64,000 nucleotides of DNA from Albula goreensis (Eukaryota > Chordata > Actinopteri > Albuliformes > Albulidae). The DNA is taken from contig CM040743.1 of the NCBI GenBank assembly GCA_022829145.1, forward strand, positions 6,795,146 through 6,859,145. Reading direction: 5' to 3'. This document shows positions 27,601 to 41,900 of the stretch, piece by piece. The notes below the pieces were generated by a model. That model did not search any database. It saw only the letters and a list, made by a program, of their open reading frames with translations, and was not told the origin of the DNA. How positions within the stretch are numbered: position 1 is the stretch's first letter; the number at the start of each line of letters is the position of its first letter. The translations under genes and the position numbers were made by a program.

Positions 27601-29685
27601 CGTCCTTCAGAGTTGAATATACAACAGAGTGCAAACACTTTATCTCATTGTGTCTAGTAGTGACAGCGAAATGGAGATACCCTTCCTTACACCAAAATTG
27701 GCTGGTGCTACCATGTGCTACCAGCAACCAATTATTGAGTTTGCTTGTGACCAGTAAAACCTTTTGACTGGCTCAAGTAAGTCAGCGATCGACAGTGAAT
27801 TGTGGCTCCACCCATTACTGGTGTTGTGATATCTCAATTTTCCACCATGGAGCATGTAGTCAGTTAGAGGCAATATGTGGAGTATATTTTGGGGGGTGAT
27901 GGAGGGGGGGGGTTGTGGGTGGTTACATTTTTTTAGGATCTTAATTCAGGAAACCTCTTCAGGTCTGTAATTAAGCTTGAGTTCTTTCAGAAGAACAAGG
28001 GGGCATAGGTGGAAATGGGTCACATTTAAATTCTGCACCGTTTATCAGGAAGTATTTCTGTACTTTCTTAAGCACCGTTGTCGGTGTGTGGAACAGATTT
28101 CCAGGTCAGGCAGAAGAAGTTGACACCCTCGGGGTGTTTTTCAGACACAGGTTCGACGCGAGGCCTGATACTTTCTGGGCAGCAGGAAAAATGGCCGGTC
28201 TAGGTGGGCCGAAAGGCCTAGTCTTGTCATCAGACATCATTATAGTCATATATTCTGTAAAATTTATGTGCCATATGGCAAGCTTTCTGGAGTTCATGAA
28301 GTATAAATCATGCAGCGCCCTCAACATTTTCACAATTTTTGAATATTGAAGAAATAGTGAATTATGAATGAAACTGGATCAGATATCTCAGAAGTACAAC
28401 TGACTTCTTCTACTGGCCCCCTTCCCCACCTGAACCCCCCTTCAACCTGAACGCCCCCCTTCCCCCTTCCTGAAATGAAGCTTGGTGGTTTAAGGTTTAA
28501 TTTGTGGATGTCAGCGCTGTCAGATAAGCCTTTTTCATACCCCCCCCCTCCGGCCCCCAAGCTGGGCTCTAAACCCAGACAAAGACAGCTCTTGTTAACA
28601 CACGGCCGGCTGAAAGCTTTGTCCGTGCGTAGCGCGGGGCTCCTTTTCTTGCGCAGATACAGAGGCAGTGTCTCCGCTGCAGGGAGCAGGTAATAACCGC
28701 CCTCTTCCGCTCTTCTGTGAGGACAAATACCATGTCGGTGTGTAGCAGGCCTCGCTGCGCGCAGTGCTGGATGAAATTCCTGCGTTTGCTTCGTGCTACC
28801 GCCAGTCTCACCATCGATCGAGGCTGTCAGGAACTCATGTTCGCCTGCCTCTCCTAACGCGCATTCGAACCGAAAGCAGCTGGGACCCATCGGCATTCCA
28901 CTCTGTCTCTGGAATAGTTTTTTTGTGTTCTAGAAGCTTCCCGCAGAACCAGTTGCCTTTTCCTCTAATTAATGATACCCTACCCAGCCCTGTTGTTCTG
29001 TTTACAGAATTCAGCTCTGAGAAATACAGCATATTCTTGGCAGATATTTCTGAAATAATGATTTATATGTACATGACAAATTAAGTGGCACCATGTTCCG
29101 CTGTGGACATGGCCATCAGATATGAGCTTGTTCAAAAAGGCCCTGGCACTGCATTTTGCCTGTGGGTTTTCATGCCAAAGTGATGGGGTTTTTTTTTTTT
29201 TTTTTTTTTTTTTTGTTAAGAGACATTTTGTTTGGAAGTGCTGGACACAGTTCTGTACAAATTAAAATACTTGGAGACAGTGAATCTTTATGGAATGCAT
29301 TGTCTTGGTGAGAAGAACAAGGCTCTCTTTTGGGTGTTTTAATTACTTAATCTCAAAAAGGCCTTCCTGCTGTACAATCATTAACATAACAAAAGCCTAT
29401 CCTGTTCTTTTATAAATGTGTACTGTATATTGCATTGTTGTGCCTTGTTGCGAATAAGAGCTGAGAGTGTTTTCTTAATTGGACATCAAACTATTATTAG
29501 AAGAAAAGGCCAGGGGCACAATGTACTTGCTGAATTACATAAGGTTGCTGATTGTTTGTCAGTTAATTATAATTTATGAATTGAGGTCCGTAATTCAAGT
29601 ATCTGTTAGATGCAGTGTGTGTGAGAGAGAGAGAACAGTGGGTTTGTGGGTGTTGTGTGTTTGTGTATGCGTACGTGCACTTAGG

Positions 29686-29718
<33 letters not shown>

Positions 29719-29845
29719 ACTCAGGCCTGTGTGTGTGTGTATGCGTGTGTGCACTCAGGCCTGTGTGTAGGTGTGTGTGTGTGTGTGTGTGTGTTTTTGT
29801 GTGTGTGTGTGCGTGTGTGTTTGTGTGTGTGTGTGTTTGTGTGTT

Positions 29846-29912
<67 letters not shown>

Positions 29913-32900
29913 AATAGCGCAGCTCTATGGTGTAGGGCCCAGGGCATTGTTATCTGCTCCCAGACGAAGCTGTCGGGAGAGCCTGAGAGAGGCTGACCTC
30001 ATTCTCGCTCTGACCTTTCCCTTCTCAGGGAAGCAGTGGCCTTTTCTACTCTCATTCTCTGCCAGCTTTCAATTTGAGGAGAGCCGAACCGTAACATTGA
30101 TTTACACCGTCAGTCCTGTTCGATGTGAATGCTGCAGGTGCACGTTGTTGAGTCATGCTAAAGGATACAATGTTGTATAGCTAGGCTAACAGAGTCAATG
30201 ATTGGGTGTGTCCTGTTGACTCATCCTAAGCTAAGGGATAGCATGTTGTTGAGTTACGCTAACGGAGGTCATGGTTGTCACATACGCTAAAAGATAGCGT
30301 GTTGTTGAGCAGTGCTAATGGGGGTTGTTTCATTAAGTTGTGCTAATAGGGGATGCATTGTTGATCCATCTTGTTTTCCTATGCTAAAGGATAGCATATT
30401 GTTGAGCCATGTTAAATGATAGCACGACATCAGCATCATGTTGTTGAACCATATTAAAGGGAAAAGGTGTGTTTTGGTAGAGCTATGCCAAAGGGCATCG
30501 TGTTTGGGGCTGTCTTGTTGACTCATGCTGATCTCCTGTGCTATGGGGAGACATGTTGTCAAGTTATGCTAATGGAGATCAGGGTCTTAAGATATGCTAA
30601 AGAACAGCATGTTGTTAAGTTATTGCTAAAAGAAAACATGTCGTTGAGTTGAGCTGAAGGAGAGCTTGGTATGGAGTCACGGGGATGGAGAGGATGCTTA
30701 GGAGTGTCTTGTTGATTCACCCCACTCTCCTGTGCTAAAGGAGGGGGACTAACGGTTAGAGCGTGTTTTCTGACTTCTGACTCGTTCCTGTCCTTCTGCA
30801 GATGTCTCACACCGCCACCAGTGCCTTCTGCCGTTCAATCAAGCTCCAGTGTGAGCTCTACCCGTCCCGCGAGGTGGCCATCTGCCTGGACCCCTACTGC
30901 GGCCTGGGCTTTGTGCTCTGGTGCCTCTGCAGGTGAGTCTGACACCTCTTCACCTGTCAGCCTCCACAGGGCCTCCACCTGCCGTCTGCTGTGTCATTAA
31001 TTGGCAGTTTCTCTACAAAAAACATCCTCGACTGGGAGCTAGACCATTTGTTGTGTTAGCACAGATAAGCATCTCTTGGGTATGGCTGTCACTCTGTTAT
31101 TTTTATCTTTGCACCAGTTGAAAACCTTTGCAAACAGCAAAAGGTTGTCAGGCATGTTGATTGGTTAACATATGACAGGGAGTATCCAATCAGCATGAAG
31201 CCTGACCCCGGTCAATATTCAGGCTGCACAAAGAACCGTTTCCTGCCCCTTCAGCTGTTCCTTTGGTATCAGTATGATGTAATGCCTCTGCCAGAACAAT
31301 ATGTACCCTAACCCATCCATCTCATGAAGTGTGCACAGTATGTACTCTAACCCCTCCCTCTCTCAAAACAGTATGTACCCTAACCCTTCCCTCTCTCATC
31401 CTCTCTCCTGTGAATTGTGTACTCAGAACAGTGTATACCCTAACTCCTCCTCTCTCTCTGAACAGTATGTACGAACAGTATGTACCCTAACCCTCCCTCT
31501 CTCAGAACAGTATGTACCCTAACCCTTCCCTCTCTCATCCTCTCTCCTGTGAATTGTGTACTCAGAACAGTATGTACCCTAACCCCGCCCTCTCTCAGAA
31601 CAGTATGTACCCTAACCCCTCCCTCTCTCAGAACAGTATGTACCCTAACCCCTCCCTCTCTCAGAACAGTATGTACCCTAACCCCTCCTCTCTCTCTGAA
31701 CAGTATGTACCCTAGCCCCGCCTTCTCTCAGAACAGTATGTACCTGAACCCCTCCTCTCTCCTGTGAAGTGTGTACTCAAAAAAGTATGTACCCTAACCC
31801 CTCCTTCTCTCCTGTGAAGTGTGTACTCAGGGCACCAGTCCATCCTGATCCCGCCCTCTGAGCTGGAGGTGAACCCTGCACTGTGGCTTCTGGCTGTCAG
31901 TCAGTACAAAGTGCGGGACACCTTCTGCTCGTACTCTGTCATGGAGCTCTGCACCAAGGGGCTGGGCCTTCAGACCGAATCACTCAAGGTAATGTTTACG
32001 TTTCCTGGAAATCACCCACCTAGCCCCGCCCATAATATTACATCAAGTTCTTAGCCCCGCCCAAGAAAAAGCACATCATGTCCCTGGCTCCACCCAAAGC
32101 ATTGAATCACTTTACTGGTTTCATCTAGAGCATCACACTTACATTAGGCACTTGCTAAACAGGCTGCTGACTTTTCTTAGATACCGTTTAATTATACAGC
32201 AAGGTATTTAGTTAAGTGATTCAGGTTAAGAGCTCAACAGCGGAATGCCACCTGGGGTTTGAACTTGTGAACTTTACAGTTCAGGCCCACCACTTAACTG
32301 CAAAACACTAACACTGCATATGTCTGCTAGCTTAAACAAAAAAAAGCATTAATGCTTAGCGTGCATATTTCAAATGTATTCACTCTGATTCGATATTCTC
32401 TCAGTGTCGCATTGCAAAAGTTATAGTTTCTGGAGTAAGAATTGCTCGGGGCTTGGAGCACACGCAGCATGACCAAACATTGTGTATGTGAACTGAGGTT
32501 GTAAAAGTAATTATTTACTGCTGCTGAGCTAGTTTAAAAAGGCTTTGTATGGCCTCTGGCATCTTGGCTTTAAAAACTACTTCATTATTCCTCATTCGCT
32601 CAGGCCCTTTTAGACTCCTGTAGTCACTGCGCACCGAGACTGACAATATATCTGAGAGCAGTGTTTTACAAAGCTGGCATGGCAGATCGATGAAGACAGG
32701 GCACTCCGCTGAATAACATTCATCTGGAAACTTTGCTTTAAAACCTATGATTCTGGAATGTGCCGGTCTCTAAGTAATGTAAACTGTTTGGAGCTCAGCG
32801 TACACTTGGATGCATTAGATGGGGTTGAGATGGGACAAGCACAAAACAAAAATAAATTACGGTATATATTAAAATCTCCATTTACCTCACACCAGTCTAA

Positions 32901-35900
32901 ATAAACACTGCCCTTGTTACAGTGTAAATTCAGTTGTTTCAACATCAGGAACAACATTTAAACTCAACCATTTACATATTATTTGTCTGGCTGCTTTTGA
33001 ATAAATTTGGTGCTAGTCACAGAAGATTTGTGTTAAATGTGTGTTTGTATCCGTGTATGTGCAGAGATAGATAGATACTTCATTCGTCCCTTGAGGAAAT
33101 TCAGGATGCATGCATGTGTGTGTAAAAAGCATGCTTGCGAACTTTTTCAGGGTGACATCCTCCACATGAGGATAACAAAAACTAATTTTTAATTAATTTT
33201 TTTTAAAAATATATACTGTAATTTCTCATAAAAACATTAGTAAGTACACATGAAGTATCTTTGACGTGTCAAAGGTCAGTAATTGAATGTATTTTAGGCT
33301 GTCTTTTAAAAAGTGAAAAGGTCATGTCTACTTTACTTGTAAACAGGTACATATATGTAGGTTACAGCTTGAAATTTCTGCATTATGGTACATGTCAATT
33401 AGGGGTGTTATTGGCCCATTTAAACATGTCATTGGCTCAGAGGTTTTTGGTAAGGCTCTGGTTTTGAGACACCCCTCTTACCGTGTCTGGTGTTCCTCTC
33501 GGTGCAGTCTCGGGGCCTGGAGTTGTCGCGTGTGAGGACGTGCGTGGTGGTGGCAGAGGAGAGGCCGAGGATATCTCTCACCCAGTCCTTCTCCAAGCTG
33601 TTCAAGGACCTGGGTCTCCACCCTCGCGCCGTCAGCACCGCCTTCGGCTGCAGAGTCAACCTGGCCATCTGCCTGCAGGTCAGTCCCCGCCCCTTCCCCT
33701 CCACCTGTCCTGCCCACTTCTCCTCCCACTCACTGTCCTACGGCAGGGGTGTGTCCAGTCATAAACCAATAGGGACGTGCTCTTGCTCCAGCCTGGCGCT
33801 GAACGGAAAACACCCAGTCCAGCTAATCGAGCTCTTGATTGAAGACACGTTGAGAAGTTGAAGGAGGTATTTTAGCGCTGGACGAGGATAGAATCCTGTC
33901 CCCTCTCCAGCCCCTCTGAGAGCACATTGGGGGACCCCTGTCCCTGAGTCTGGCACATTGGTGATCCATGCGCCCCAAACCTGCGGGGTGAATTTAGTTT
34001 GTTGGTGTCTGGAGCCATCCATGAGGTCTGCTGCTAAAGGACGTTTGGTATGTGCAGGATCGCAAAGAAAATTTAAAAACAGTTAAAAAAAGTTAAAAAT
34101 GAAAAAAAATGCAAGATAGTTGAGAAGCTTTGAGGATATTGTTTTACTGTCTGTGTATTTATGTGTTTATTCATCCAGTGATGGTAAGAATTAATGAGTG
34201 TGACCTCGGTGACTCTGTGAGGGGGCTGATTGTTGGGTTGTGTTTGGCTTGAGTTGCTGGTGTTTCACAGGAAACGGTGTCTTAGGTCAGCAAAGGAAAC
34301 CAGGCATGCTCATCTGAAAGGGATATCCTGATCCCCATTTAAAATTCAACTTAACCTTTTCAAAATGACGACAACATATAAACTAAGTGGAAATTCATCG
34401 TGGGAAAAGAGCAGCTAGTTCCATCAGAAACAGTGGTGGACTTGCACTGTATGAAGTGACTTTACGTTGGTGTTTCCAATTTTCTGTTCGCTACCTGATG
34501 GTGGATGGAAACATAAGCCGTCACATTTCTGATGCAAGATACACACACACACACACTTGGCTTACTCTGACACAGTCTCCCTGTCAGGACGATAATGCAA
34601 GTTTGCCCCAGAAAGCAAGCAGTGAGTTGATGTTTCATTTTACAATCGAGCTTCAGGTCGCACAAAGAAATGCAGAACCTGGTTAATCCCATTTTGGATA
34701 TGGAAGCCATCCTGCGGGAGGCTCCGGAATGTTCAGATGTCGTATCCCAGCAGGCACCAGGGTTCTGGGCCATAAAAACTTGGGGGGTAGAGACCTAATA
34801 ACATGGCCAGGTTACAGTCTCCCACACAACCTCTGCTAACAGCAGGGAATCAGCAGGTGGATGGATGGAAGCTCGCCTCCCGCCATTTTGGCTCCCGGAT
34901 GCATTGACTATTACACCAGCAAATCCATGCTTTCATTTCAAAGTGCTCATTCATTCACATCTGTCATATTATTTTTAACATTATACCATTGGTTACATCA
35001 TTAGCTTTGCAGGAATAGTGGTTTAAAAAAAAACTAATCCAGAAAAACTGTTGAAATTAAGGTGGTAGCATGTATTTGATAGCATGTGTGTGTTTTTTGT
35101 TTGTCATTTGTTGTTTGTTTGCTTGTTTGTTTAGTTAGTTATGTTTTAGTTTTTTAGTTAATTTCAGATTTCAAATCTTTGACATGGTATACATACCAAA
35201 TATGTTCTTGAATAATATAGTATGATATAATAAAAATTACAAAGGAAATACAGTTTAGACTTAAGTAAACTGCATTGAATAACAATATATTTTATCCTTA
35301 TATATCCTTATATACTCCTCCAGTATCATTATAAAATAAAAAACTTTAAACTATGTGGTACTGAATAAAGACACTGATGAAATTTAAAAACAGTAAACTG
35401 GAGCAGAGCAAAACAGAGTATATAAGTTAGTGCTCCTTCCAGTGTGTATGGTAGCATTACTTGATAGCTTAAAATATTGCCTTAGCCCTTGGTAGAGATT
35501 ACATCTCTCATTTTTTAAATTTACCATTTCAGTATTTGACATTTTTTGTTTTTGTTTTCTTGTTTTTCCCCCTGGCTTTTTGTTTCTTTATGTTTGTTTT
35601 TTTTTTTTGCATAACCCCCCACCCACATATCTCATATTTGGTTTTGTCTTCGTTCCTCCCCCCTTCTCCCCCTCCCTCCTCTGCCCTCACCCTCACCCTC
35701 ACCCTCCTGCCTCTCCCCTCCTCTCCTCTCCCTGCTGCTGCTGTAGCCTCACAGGCTGGGGAAGCTTGCGGATCAGGTAGGGGGTTTTCATGTTCCCTAA
35801 TTACCAACCTTAGAGCCCCCACAGCTCTGGGGCAGTGCAGCGGCCTGCAGTCACACACATGCACAGACACACACATACACGCAAATACAAATACAGGCAC

Positions 35901-38900
35901 ACACACACTCATAGAAACGCACACAGAGGCATGCACACAGACACATGCAAACACACAAACACATGCACACACATACACCCTCTCTTACACCACACACACA
36001 AACCCATGCAATTACACACACCTGCACACTAATATACATGCATTCACATATACATACATACTCTCTCACACACACATACACACACACACACACAGATAGT
36101 TGCTGTTCCTTTGTTGACATGCTGTAAGTCAGGCACTGGTCGCAGTCCACCACAAACATTGTTTTCAACCCTTGGAGCTACTTTCAAACAGCTCTGAGTC
36201 TCTTTGGGGTTTCTGTATGCCTCAAACACAGCAGGGGTTATTTCTAGGCCATGTTCACGTTTACATTCAGGCACTTAGAGAGACATCTGGAGTGCCTTTA
36301 ACAACTTATAGATTCTTTAATGAACAAGCCATTCACACAGCTGGATATTTACTGAAGCAAATTGGGTGAACCACTTATCGTAGGGGGTACAATGGTAGTG
36401 CCCCACCTGAGAATCGAACCTGCAACCTTGGGTTGCAAGCTCAGTTCATTTTTCATAACCTTATCACGCTAAACTGCTACACTTGTCACCCAGCCTGCAA
36501 AGGTAAGCCAGACGGAAGGAGGAGGAGGAGGAGGAAAAAGTCAAGATGCCTTAGTTTCTATTCCAATGTTTTTTTTTCTTGTAAATTCTTGACTGCAGGG
36601 GAACGGGCAGCACTCAATTACACGCTACCGTGGGAACCAATTAGCATTCCCCACACCTGTAAAGAGTTGGTATAAAAAAAGCCTTTTAGCATGGTAATGG
36701 TTCCTAGCGACCAATGGCGGCAGGGATCAGCAGGGTGTTTGCGTTACCATAGTGACCACACGTAGGGTTACTACATCTTTTTCTCCAGGCTTCTGCAGGT
36801 TGTTACATCTTTTAGTTATTTATTTATTTTTTTTGCTCACATGAGGATGCTTGGTGGGCTTGTGTGTCGCATTGCAGGCCTGCCCCGGGTGGGCTTTAGG
36901 TAAACCTTAGATCCACTAAACCTGAACCCCTTTGAATGATGTAAACAGCCCATTACTGTGTCTTCATGTCTGCTGGACCCGTATTCATACAGAGTACCAG
37001 AGTAGGAGTACTGATCTGGGATCAGTTTTAGCTTTTGGCTCATAATATGTAACGATAGCTTATAGAACAGGAAACCTGTTCCTGGACCAGTGTTCCTACT
37101 CTAAGATGCTCTTTGAATATGGGGCCCAGTTCTTCCATGCAGAGCAGGGCCAGATGTGCATGCGCAACGCTGTCTTGCTCTCTGGCGCTCTCTGGTGGTG
37201 GGTGCTGGTTCAACATGCTGAAGCACAAGGGGAGCTTTCAGTGTTCTAGTGCACTGACATTGGCTGCAGGGCTTGTTTCTGCTTTTGTGTCTATTTTCCT
37301 TTGGTTTGTTGACTCTGTTTGTTTTGTACACTAACATACTGAGAGGATAAACATGGCAGTAAAAAATAACATAACGGTTTGTGGCCCCGCACTTGCCTGT
37401 GCTTGTGCAGGCTAGTCTGGACGCTGTTGAATTTACTTGACACAATGGCTTTGTTTGCACATGAGAATCTATTCTGTCTGTCTTTTTTCTCTCTCTCTTT
37501 CTTTATTTCTACCTGTCTTTCTGTCAGTAAGGGTGGGGTCATGGGGTTTATTCTGTATCCTACTGAAGCTTGTCCAGGGTGCATTTGGGCAAAGTGGGGG
37601 AGATTGTAGCGCCCGTCCTGGGGAATAAGGGGTTGCTATGGGTCACCCTGCCAGTCATGCGCCACAGTTACCGTTTAAAGACGAACTTCAAGGAATGCCA
37701 GAACCGCTGGACAGGGCGTCATGGAAACCGATCCAAAAAACCCACCGCTATCACACAGCAAGAGATTCCCCCCCCTACCCCCATCACCTGTCTCCATAGC
37801 AACATCCCTCTCCCTGTTTCTTTCTTTTTCTTTCTCTCTGTTTCTCTCTTTCTTACTCTCTTCCTGTCTCAAGTGTCATCGTGTTTATTTTCTTTAATTA
37901 ATTTCACATCTAGCCTTGTGTATGTGTTCTCCATATCCTTTGCTTTCTGTCTGCATGAGGGAAATCTGCTGTGTCTTGGGACGTTTTTCGTTAGGCGCTC
38001 ACTGTGATGGGAGGGGGCTCCTTTCTCCTTGAGCACAGTGCTTCTGCGCTAGACCATCGCCTTCGTCTCTTACTGACCGCAACTGTCTCTTTAAAAATGT
38101 CTGCTGGAATTTCTGCACCATCATGTGTGTCAGTCATTGCCGAGTATTCACAGGTAGAAAACTGCAGCTTCAGAGAGTAAAAGTACCGTGCAGTTTCTTC
38201 TACATGAGCACTAAAACAGGTAGATGAGCTAATTGGTGAAATCACCTCTTTTAGTGTTTTAATGTGATTTCACCGGCTGAAAAGCTGTGCTAATTAGAAT
38301 CAGCTGAACATGGATACAACAAATACGTGGTGGTACTTTTACTTTCTGAAGCTGTGGATTTCCACCTCTGCAAGTATTGCCATTGGTTTAAGACTGGCAG
38401 TATAAAGAGGAGGTAGTAAAACATACATATATATTTATGTATGTATAATATACAGATAGTAGTCTAAGTATCTCAAGTTTGTGTGTTTCCTCATGGTAAC
38501 GTGTTCACACTAGTTTAGTACCCCCATTGGTACGCCTTGTGTGTGAATAGCAGGTTGTTGAAAAAGCGCTAACACGCATTAGCAGCTTGCTCAGATGTGT
38601 GTGTGTGTGTAGCTGTGCCCGCTCCGTTGCTGTTGCTCCAGTCCTCACCCCGCCTGTGTTGTTGGTTTGCAGGGCACATCAGGACCGGACCCCACTACTG
38701 TGTATGTGGACATGAGGGCCTTGAGACACGACAGGTAAGAGCTCGGTGCGCCCAGTGGACCTCACGCCACACGGCCATTTCATCACAATGGCCCAAATTT
38801 CTCACACTCAGCGGGGGTACTGTTTTAATCGGCCGAACTCATGAACAACCAGTCAGGACAGAGCATGTTTCACTGCCTGAGCGATTACTGGTGAAAACGT

Positions 38901-41900
38901 TTTTATCACAAAACGATGTGGTGCGATGTTTGAAATTGACTGGTTATGGTTACATTCCAAGCTGCACTTAAATCAACTTTGCTCTTGGCATTCATGTCAC
39001 ACGCATCTGTGTGTCACCTTAGTGATGGGCTGATTAATTCAGTGTTACGCAGTCTCTTTCTCGTCGTGCCATGAGGTTGGACTGCCAGCACAGAGGCTAG
39101 AGATTTTAGTTGGTCCCCTGTGTTGCAACAGATTGTTCTGTTTATTCACTGAGCCAGGGGAAGTGAAGCTCCGGCGCTGGAGGGGGTGCAGCGTCTCTGC
39201 TCTTTTGTGCTGTCCTCACAATCAGCAGTGACTTCAGACCTTCAGTCAACAAGTGACATTAATTAAGCTGAAACACACTGAAAATCTGCAGAAACTAGCG
39301 ATAGTGTTCAGCCTCTTTCAGTGCAGAGCTAACACACACATGCACACGGTCTGTACGGCATACTGAAGCAAACGTAGAGCGTAGAGGCATGACTGGAATG
39401 CACAGTGTGTATAATCCTAGCGCTATTGTGTGCTCACATTTCACAGGACTGTCACACAAAAGCCTGCTGCCAAAGACAGGCTCGCGCGTTACCGTGCGCT
39501 GGCAAGACTGTCTTGTCAGACATCTCAGGGCAGTATAGGCTCTGTAGTGCGTTTGTGTTGCAGATAAGAACATTTCTGTCAGACAGCATAGGGCAGACTG
39601 GGCAGGGCAGGCACATACAGACAACTTCATCCTGTTCCCTGTAAGCAAATAATAGGGTGTATGTGTGTGTGTGTGTCAGAAAGAGAGAGAGGGAGAGAGA
39701 CAGTCCATAGACCTGCCTGTGCCGCTTTTTAAGGAGGGACAGGTCTTACTGAACAACTTGATGATCGATACTAAACGTATTAAAAACATGGGCCCAATCC
39801 ACTGCTCTGCTACACGCACCTCCACGCCACATCCTACCACTGCAGCGCAGGGCTGTATGGGTAGTTTATACGGCTCCCACAGGTCCATGAAAATGTTGAG
39901 TGCCTGATTTTGAGTGATGTATAGATAAGGTTAAGTTAGTTCTTGGAGTGTTTTTCTGAATTGTTCTCTTCAGTAATATGGGATGTGATTATTGCGTATG
40001 GTAAAATCATGCAAATAACTTCGAATTTAGGAGTTTAATTGTAGATAGAAAATGTATGTGGATGACCTTTGAATTCAAAATGCACACGAACCCTTGGTTA
40101 TACATTCTTTCACTGTTTTCTGTAAATGGCACGGTGGACTTTTTTTAATGACATGCGGCTCAGTGCATTTATTGGCTTGTAAAATGTGTTAACGCATGAG
40201 TGCCCCCCCCCTCGCCCCCCCACGCTCTCTCTATTAATGCGGCAGCATTGTGAGGGGGGATCTATATCTGAGACCTCATGAACATTGCACTTATATAAAG
40301 CTGTTGAGAGCCCCAGATTATCTCAGCCTGCAGAGTGACACTCAGAGGGGTCACGCAGGGGTCAAGCCAATAAAGAGCCCCTCTTGGTCTGCCCAGCGGC
40401 ATGTGGGTGTGGCCCTTGGTCAAGGACCAGTGGCTTACGTCACCCTGCCTTTAATTTCACCCTCACGCTGCGTTCCTTTGCCCCGCGGTAATTGCGGTAA
40501 TTGATTGCAGATAATACAGGTTAGTCTGAGGTGCGGTGTTGTTGAAGTACGTGCGCAGATGGCGAGCACCGAAAGTGCTCGTTTAGCGTGACTGCTCTCC
40601 AGAACCGTTTAATAAAACAGGGATTACTGTCTGGGATTCTCCTGTCGATGAAAGACCCAGCCAACAGAAAATGGTCCCATAACGATGGGAAAAAAAAAAA
40701 AATTATTTCACTGGAGATTGACATTATGTCATAATGTTTCTCCAACGTTCTAAGGACATTCAAGATCTGTCAAGGTGCTAAGAAAACATTCCAGGTAAAT
40801 AACAGTGAAGGAACACCGAAGAAAACTGGACAAAATTCATGGCCTTAGGAGCATTCATGCAAATGCTCTGAGAATGTTTTGGCAACCAAAAATTGCTAGC
40901 TGGGGAGCTCTTATGTTTTTTTAAAATTTATGTGCTTCCACAGTTAAATGAATGTAGTCTGATTTATCATTTTATCATGCCAGTATTTGTTTTGGCCAAA
41001 CTAAATGCGTCTTCCCCCCTCTGGCTGTGACCATTTTTCCGAGAAAGAAATGAATCTCATAGACAGGTGTTTTAATATCTCTTGTCTGTATCTTTTCCCT
41101 CCATTGTATAGTTAGTGCTGTGGTCCTTGGGTACTTTTTTAATGAACCACACGTGTTTGTGGTCATGGCTTGAGAGAGGCTTTGCCAAATCGTCAGGCAC
41201 TGTTATTGGCACTTGTCTGTGTCCATGCTGGACTCAAACATGAATGAAACCTGAAATGTTAATTTCTCCACATGTTGAGCTCCGTTCCTCAGCATGCGCT
41301 GCCCGCTCTCTTTTCAAGCACACTCAGTTTTTCCCGAAGACTGGAGGGGGGTGTTTGCACCTCAATCGCTCAGTGTTCTTTACACCTGGGCTCGCCACAA
41401 GAGTCTTTTTTTTTTACTGTTTATGGTAAAGCTGCCAGCTGTGTTTATCTTGATGTATCACGGCCCGGGCTACGATCTGTTTTTCACGGGCGTTTCGCAG
41501 TCACGGTGCGTTCTGTAAGTCATTTATCCAACTGTCACGCCGGTGGCGGGAACGCCGCTGCGGACGCCTGAGTAAACACGTGTTTCGTTTCCACTCAGGG
41601 TTCGCCTGGTAGAGAGGGGGTCTCCACACAGCCTGCCGCTCATGGAGTCAGGCAAGGTGAGTCTTTGTCTTTTTCAAAAATTTTATTTTGCTTTCAGACC
41701 TTGTTGCGAAGTGGCTTTTCGCTAAAATCAAGTATGGCTGAAAGAGCAGTTTGGCTGCAGGCCTGGCTTTTCACTCCTCACCGCTACCTGAATGCGATTT
41801 GTGCGATTTGAGGCCTGACGCAAGGAATTATGGGATGGCTCCAACTCGCCTTCTAACCAGACAAGTCTGGTACAAAACTGTGCATGAACCCCATGCGCTG

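Larger units (their letters stand above)
33679..38672 (+). other. DIP2C intron holding the candidate microexon
   Basis: 5.0 kb. Contains, in order, AT-rich DNA, the candidate microexon at 35747-35776, a (CA)n tract, a SINE fragment, a fold-back element at 36973-37129 and the MITE at 38149-38370. Confidence 0.7.

Noticed and set aside
29479..30180. 233-codon open frame
   Set aside because: Mostly Cys-Val repeats from (GT)n; no splice or homology support.
31290..31800. CCCTAACCC motifs suggesting interstitial telomere repeats
   Set aside because: The repeat period is 33 bp and CCCTAA occurs once per unit, so it is a minisatellite.
35536..36168. Open frames of 105-187 codons
   Set aside because: Derived from pyrimidine and (CA)n low-complexity sequence; only the 30-bp microexon candidate is kept.
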